Shown one piece after another: positions 60,247 through 64,000 of a DNA stretch of 64,000 nucleotides; position 1 is the first letter of the stretch, and every line of letters starts with the position of its first letter. The notes below the pieces were generated by a model, which saw nothing but the letters and a program-made list of their open reading frames with translations, was not told the DNA's origin and ran no database searches. This DNA is from Chitinophagales bacterium. GTDB lineage: Bacteria > Bacteroidota > Bacteroidia > Chitinophagales > Chitinophagaceae. A program made the translations under genes and the position numbers. The stretch lies in the NCBI GenBank assembly GCA_020636505.1, contig JACJXR010000010.1, positions 1 through 64,000 of the forward strand. Reading direction: 5' to 3'.

Positions 60247-63021
60247 CTATTTCGTCACTCTGAAGCTCACTGTGCTCCTATTACCGACATCATCTTTTAT
60301 CATCAATAAGTACACTCCCGAAGCAACTTCAGGCATTTTTATCTCATGACGTATCTCTGAGGTAGCCACATCGGCTGTTCCGGTGTATATGTTTTGCCCC
60401 AGTGTATTTACAACACTCAATTCATATCTGCCGTTGTTCAACTTACCTGACAAAATGAACTTACCTGTGTTCGGGTTGGGGTACAGCACCAAACTTTCCG
60501 CACCTACGATATCACCAACCGACGTAAGTATCTTCACTTTGATGCCATTGCTGACTGCAGTTGTCGGCTGTGGACACAGATAGTTACTCACTATCTCCAC
60601 ACTTATACTGTCGTTATCATTGAGGTTGTTGGCACTCCATATATTACTCTGTGCACCTATTACATCAGCTCCGTTGCGTTTCCACTGGTATAGAGGTTTT
60701 AGGCCTGCATTCACAGTTGTTGCGGTAAAGTTGATGTATACACCTTCCTTGACAATACCTGTTGGGCTAGAGGTGATGCTCACACTCGGGGCCAACCATG
60801 GCAATACATTTATCTGCACATCGTTACTTGCATCGGTTACATTGTTGGTACACATTGTGTACTCTGTCATATCGCAACGGATAACGTCCAAATGATTCAA
60901 CGTACTTGTGGTATAGGTAACACCTGTTGCACCCACATACTGTGAGTTGACATACCATTTGTAGGTTGGTGTACCACCCGAGTTGTTGGCAAGAGCGGTA
61001 AATATTACAGAGCCGCCGGTACATATACTGTCTTTGTTGGGGTATATCACCACAAAAGGCATTGGGTTGACCGTTACAGCGACGCTATCTTCCGCAGAGG
61101 TACACCCGTTGACCGTTACGCTAACATGGTAACTGCCTTTATGAAACAAACTTGCACCGTTCCTTACAGGATTCTGTTGCGATGAAGAATAGCTACCCGG
61201 ACCTGTCCAATTATAACTTGCACCTAATACTGTTCCTGTACTCAATTGTAAGCTTTCACCCACACAAACAGGTGAATTACTGTTCACACCAAACACGGAT
61301 GGGACTGCAAATACCTTAGCCTCTATACTGTCTACATAAGTACATCCGTTCAGGTCTATCAACAATTTGTACCAGCCTGTTGATGTAACACCGGCATTCA
61401 CAAGTGTGGCGTTCTGTGTACTTGCGGTATATGTGTTGGGACCTGTCCAACTGTATGTAGCACTGCTTGATGATGCAGTACTGTTCAGTTTCAGCGTATC
61501 CCCATCACACAGTGGACTGTTGTTACTCAATGTAACTGTTGCCGGTGTAGGCTTTACTGTTATTGCTATATTTCCTGTAATAACACAACCACCTTTTTCT
61601 ACAGAAACCGTGTAGGTACCGCTCATACCGGTGGTCGCATTGGCTATTTTAGGATTTTGTTGATTGCTCGTAAAACTGTTGGGGCCTGTCCAACCGTAAG
61701 TAACACCTGTTGTTGTTGAAACTGCGGTGAGTTTTATGGAATCGCCCGCACAGATAGGAGTTGTGCCTGTAATGGTCGGCGTGGCAGGCTTGGGTGCCAC
61801 TACCACCGCCAAAGTATCCGTCACCTCGCAACCGTAAAAATTCAACTTGCAGTAGTAGTCTCCGTTATGTACAGAACTGACACCCGTAATACTTGTAGTA
61901 GCCGATGTTGAGCTAAACCCATTGGGACCCCACCAGCTGTATGTGGTTGGAGAAACACTCGTACTCGCAGTAAATGTGAGCGTAGAGCCGACACACAAAG
62001 GGCTACTGCTCGAGATGGAAACACTTGAGCTGTCTATATTGGCTATCTTAATGGTTTGCAGACCTGCAGCCGATGTATCAGCTGCACTTGAACTCAACAT
62101 ACGGACTCGATATCCTGTCCCATTAGGAACAGTTTTTGGTATGTACCCTTTCATCACACCCGCTTTGTTGTACGTATAGGTGCCGATATTTAAGGGCGAT
62201 GCAAAACTTCCCGAGGCATCAGACAACTGCAATGTGAAAACATTATTGGCATTTTTAGGTGTTGTAATATCGTATGCGACCGTTATGGAATCACCTGCAC
62301 AAGCGACTGAATCATTCGACGAAACATAAAACGAATCGAGCAAAGTCAGCACCAAAGAGTCCATGTAATAGTATGAATAATATGAGTTGGTTGCGGAAAG
62401 TGTATCCAACTGATAGCCGTAACCTGATGAGGTGTATTTAAAACCACCGATGACCATATAGTCGTATGCAGAGTCTGCAACGAAGGAAGCACTCAAACGT
62501 GTCCAATTCAGAGTGTCGGAGATGATGCCAAATGAGGAGAATGACACTTGAGGGGTATTAGGCAAAATATTTGTAGTAGCAAGAGGGGTATTAGGAACAC
62601 TGTCCAAAAACAGTACACCTATATTATCCGTAGCTACTTTCATCTGGTTCGACAATACAACAGACATCGATATATGATATGTTTTCCCTTTTACCAGCGG
62701 CTGAGGCAATGGAGCTGCAATGTATTCAAACCATGAGGTGTTTGCGTGTACATAAAAGCCACAATATGCATCACCACTTGCCGGCTGCTGATAGCCGAGA
62801 GCGTTTAAAGGAACGCCCGCTGCAGTATTGCCGCATCTATGATAATAATCAGACGTGGCACCCGTAAACTGAACCCAAGAAACACAGTTGGTTGTCACCT
62901 GTGACAATCCTGTAGGACAGTTTACTCTCTGTTCAAAATTACCGTTAGGGGCTAAATTGGTTTGTGCGAATACTTGTATACTTGCAGCGACCACAAGTAA
63001 TAAGAAAAGGGTTCTTTTCAT
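60247..63021 (-). CDS. Giant Ig-like T9SS cargo protein (tandem copy 2)
   Basis: A 924-residue paralogue of copy 1, with a signal peptide (QVFAQ, ~20), the same jelly-roll N-terminus (LAPNGNFEQRVNCP ... GDAYCGFY) and Ig-like domains with TPICAGDSIKL and YGWTGPN words. The sorting domain (LVLYPNPNTGKFILSG ... GVYLLMIKDDVG) is a normal type A signal. It shares its last ~60 residues more closely with copy 3, while some of its inner domains are nearer copy 1. It is probably displayed on the surface; binding partner unknown. Confidence 0.85.
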   Translation of the reverse strand: MKRTLFLLLVVAASIQVFAQTNLAPNGNFEQRVNCPTGLSQVTTNCVSWVQFTGATSDYYHRCGNTAAGVPLNALGYQQPASGDAYCGFYVHANTSWFEYIAAPLPQPLVKGKTYHISMSVVLSNQMKVATDNIGVLFLDSVPNTPLATTNILPNTPQVSFSSFGIISDTLNWTRLSASFVADSAYDYMVIGGFKYTSSGYGYQLDTLSATNSYYSYYYMDSLVLTLLDSFYVSSNDSVACAGDSITVAYDITTPKNANNVFTLQLSDASGSFASPLNIGTYTYNKAGVMKGYIPKTVPNGTGYRVRMLSSSAADTSAAGLQTIKIANIDSSSVSISSSSPLCVGSTLTFTASTSVSPTTYSWWGPNGFSSTSATTSITGVSSVHNGDYYCKLNFYGCEVTDTLAVVVAPKPATPTITGTTPICAGDSIKLTAVSTTTGVTYGWTGPNSFTSNQQNPKIANATTGMSGTYTVSVEKGGCVITGNIAITVKPTPATVTLSNNSPLCDGDTLKLNSTASSSSATYSWTGPNTYTASTQNATLVNAGVTSTGWYKLLIDLNGCTYVDSIEAKVFAVPSVFGVNSNSPVCVGESLQLSTGTVLGASYNWTGPGSYSSSQQNPVRNGASLFHKGSYHVSVTVNGCTSAEDSVAVTVNPMPFVVIYPNKDSICTGGSVIFTALANNSGGTPTYKWYVNSQYVGATGVTYTTSTLNHLDVIRCDMTEYTMCTNNVTDASNDVQINVLPWLAPSVSITSSPTGIVKEGVYINFTATTVNAGLKPLYQWKRNGADVIGAQSNIWSANNLNDNDSISVEIVSNYLCPQPTTAVSNGIKVKILTSVGDIVGAESLVLYPNPNTGKFILSGKLNNGRYELSVVNTLGQNIYTGTADVATSEIRHEIKMPEVASGVYLLMIKDDVGNRSTVSFRVTK

Positions 63022-63083
63022 AGGACTATCGTTTACCTACTTGTAAGTTAAGCAAATATTACTCCACCTGAATATATATAACG

Positions 63084-64000
63084 CTATTTCTGTACTCTGA
63101 AGGCTATATTGACTCTGTTCCCCAACCTATCTTTAACCGTAAGTAAATATAGCCCTGCGGATACTTCAGGCAGTTCTATTTCATGTTTCAATTCAGAGCC
63201 TTTAACATCCGCTACTCCGCCGTATACTTTTTGCCCCAACGTATTGACAACATTCAACTCATACCGTCCGGTAGGCATACTACCCGACAGCACGAACTTA
63301 CCTGTGTTCGGGTTCGGGAACAACACCATGTTTTCTGCACCTTCAATATCCTCGACCGATGTAAGGATGTGTACCTTAATGCTGTTGCTCACCGCAGTGG
63401 TAGGTAGCGGGCAGAGATAGCTGCTCACGATCTGCACACTTATGCTATCGTTGTCATTGAGTGTGTTGGCACTCCATATATTGCTTTGTGCACCTATAAC
63501 ATCTGCACCGTTACGCTTCCATTGATACTGAGGAGTCTTACCTGCATTTACAGACACCGCAGTAAAGTCGATGTATATACCTTCTTTAACAGGACCGGTA
63601 GGATTGGCGGTTATACTCACACTCGGAGCCAACCATGGCAAAACAGTCATTTGTATATCGTTGCTTGCATCGGTAAAGTTGTTGGCACACTTGGTGTACT
63701 CCGTCATATCGCAACGGATGACATCATTGTGCTTTAAAGTGCTTATTGTATAAGAGACTCCTGTACTTACAAACTGTGCATTCACAAACCATTGATATGT
63801 GGGAGTGCCGCCAACATTGTTCGGCAAGGCGGTAAAGGTTACTGCATCTCCAACACAAAGAGTATCCTTATTAGCCAATATCACCACAAAAGGTTGAGGA
63901 TTGACAGACACTCTAACACTGTCTTGAGGAGACACGCAACCATTGGCTGCAATGGTCAAACGATATGTTCCTGTATCCGCAAAGCTCATGTTTGTCTTGA
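63084..64000 (-). CDS. Giant Ig-like T9SS cargo protein (tandem copy 3, 5' part outside the window)
   Basis: Only the last ~305 codons are seen; the frame stays open to the right edge, where KTNMSFADTGTYRLTI matches the middle of copy 1 (RANISLADAGAYRLTI). Two Ig-like domains and a type A sorting domain (MVLFPNPNTGKFVLSG ... GLYLLTVKDRLG) are present. The internal ATG at 63989 is not the true start. Its inner region resembles copy 1 (ALPNNVGGTPTYQWFVNAQ), its sorting domain copy 2. Confidence 0.8.
   Translation of the reverse strand, partial: KTNMSFADTGTYRLTIAANGCVSPQDSVRVSVNPQPFVVILANKDTLCVGDAVTFTALPNNVGGTPTYQWFVNAQFVSTGVSYTISTLKHNDVIRCDMTEYTKCANNFTDASNDIQMTVLPWLAPSVSITANPTGPVKEGIYIDFTAVSVNAGKTPQYQWKRNGADVIGAQSNIWSANTLNDNDSISVQIVSSYLCPLPTTAVSNSIKVHILTSVEDIEGAENMVLFPNPNTGKFVLSGSMPTGRYELNVVNTLGQKVYGGVADVKGSELKHEIELPEVSAGLYLLTVKDRLGNRVNIAFRVQK

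Noticed and set aside
1..64000. tRNA, rRNA, CRISPR or insertion-sequence elements
   Set aside because: No cloverleaf with a TTCGA-type arm, no regular spacer array and no transposase frame or terminal inverted repeats were noticed on either strand.

Overview
The window looks like a chromosomal segment from a Bacteroidota bacterium, most likely in or near the order Chitinophagales. The evidence is the type IX secretion (T9SS) parts (a PorP/SprF protein and a PorE-like TPR-propeller-OmpA protein), about ten secreted proteins ending in T9SS sorting domains, promoter boxes of the Bacteroidota form TAnnTTTG, and Bacteroidota-typical gene orders (ftsK-lolA, rsmD-coaD, NUDIX/pyrE divergent, UbiA-maf). 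No rRNA, tRNA, CRISPR array, transposase or phage gene was recognised.

Left part (1-17961): the tail of a P-type metal ATPase, a lipoprotein plus a secreted zinc metalloprotease, a GT2 glycosyltransferase, a hotdog thioesterase/YdeI pair, oxyR with its redox cysteines, a spermidine-synthase-like enzyme with an M48 lipoprotein protease, plsY, prmA, the T9SS pair, then ftsK and lolA and a T9SS cargo protein. Middle part (18121-41522): a minus-strand cluster of two paralogous pairs of unknown genes, a MATE pump behind a candidate leader peptide, an aminotransferase, ferritin, fabD, a bacilliredoxin-like protein, a second MATE pump, a DUF3822-rsmD-coaD operon followed by an AT-rich nuclease and an unknown secreted protein, then pyrE, UbiA-maf, an amine-oxidase-like flavoenzyme and leuS.

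Right part (41572-64000) is accessory and rich in duplications. It has two tandem LamG proteins lying between leuS and a 41-bp degenerate copy of the leuS 3' end, an MBOAT/SGNH-like acyltransferase pair, small cysteine-patterned lipoproteins, a BtuF-like protein without a signal peptide, two tandem ELWxxDGT-repeat proteins, cystathionine beta-synthase, msrA, and three tandem giant Ig-like cargo proteins, the last cut by the window end.

The genes fall into a few themes: envelope and surface display through T9SS, redox defence (OxyR, ferritin, bacilliredoxin, MsrA), and core housekeeping. The most unusual signals are the leuS 3'-end duplication around the LamG pair, the 27-codon leader ORF before the first MATE gene, the uncharacterised paired-paralogue cluster at 18616-21452, and mosaic divergence among the tandem T9SS cargo genes. 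All identifications are by reading motifs; no database search was possible.
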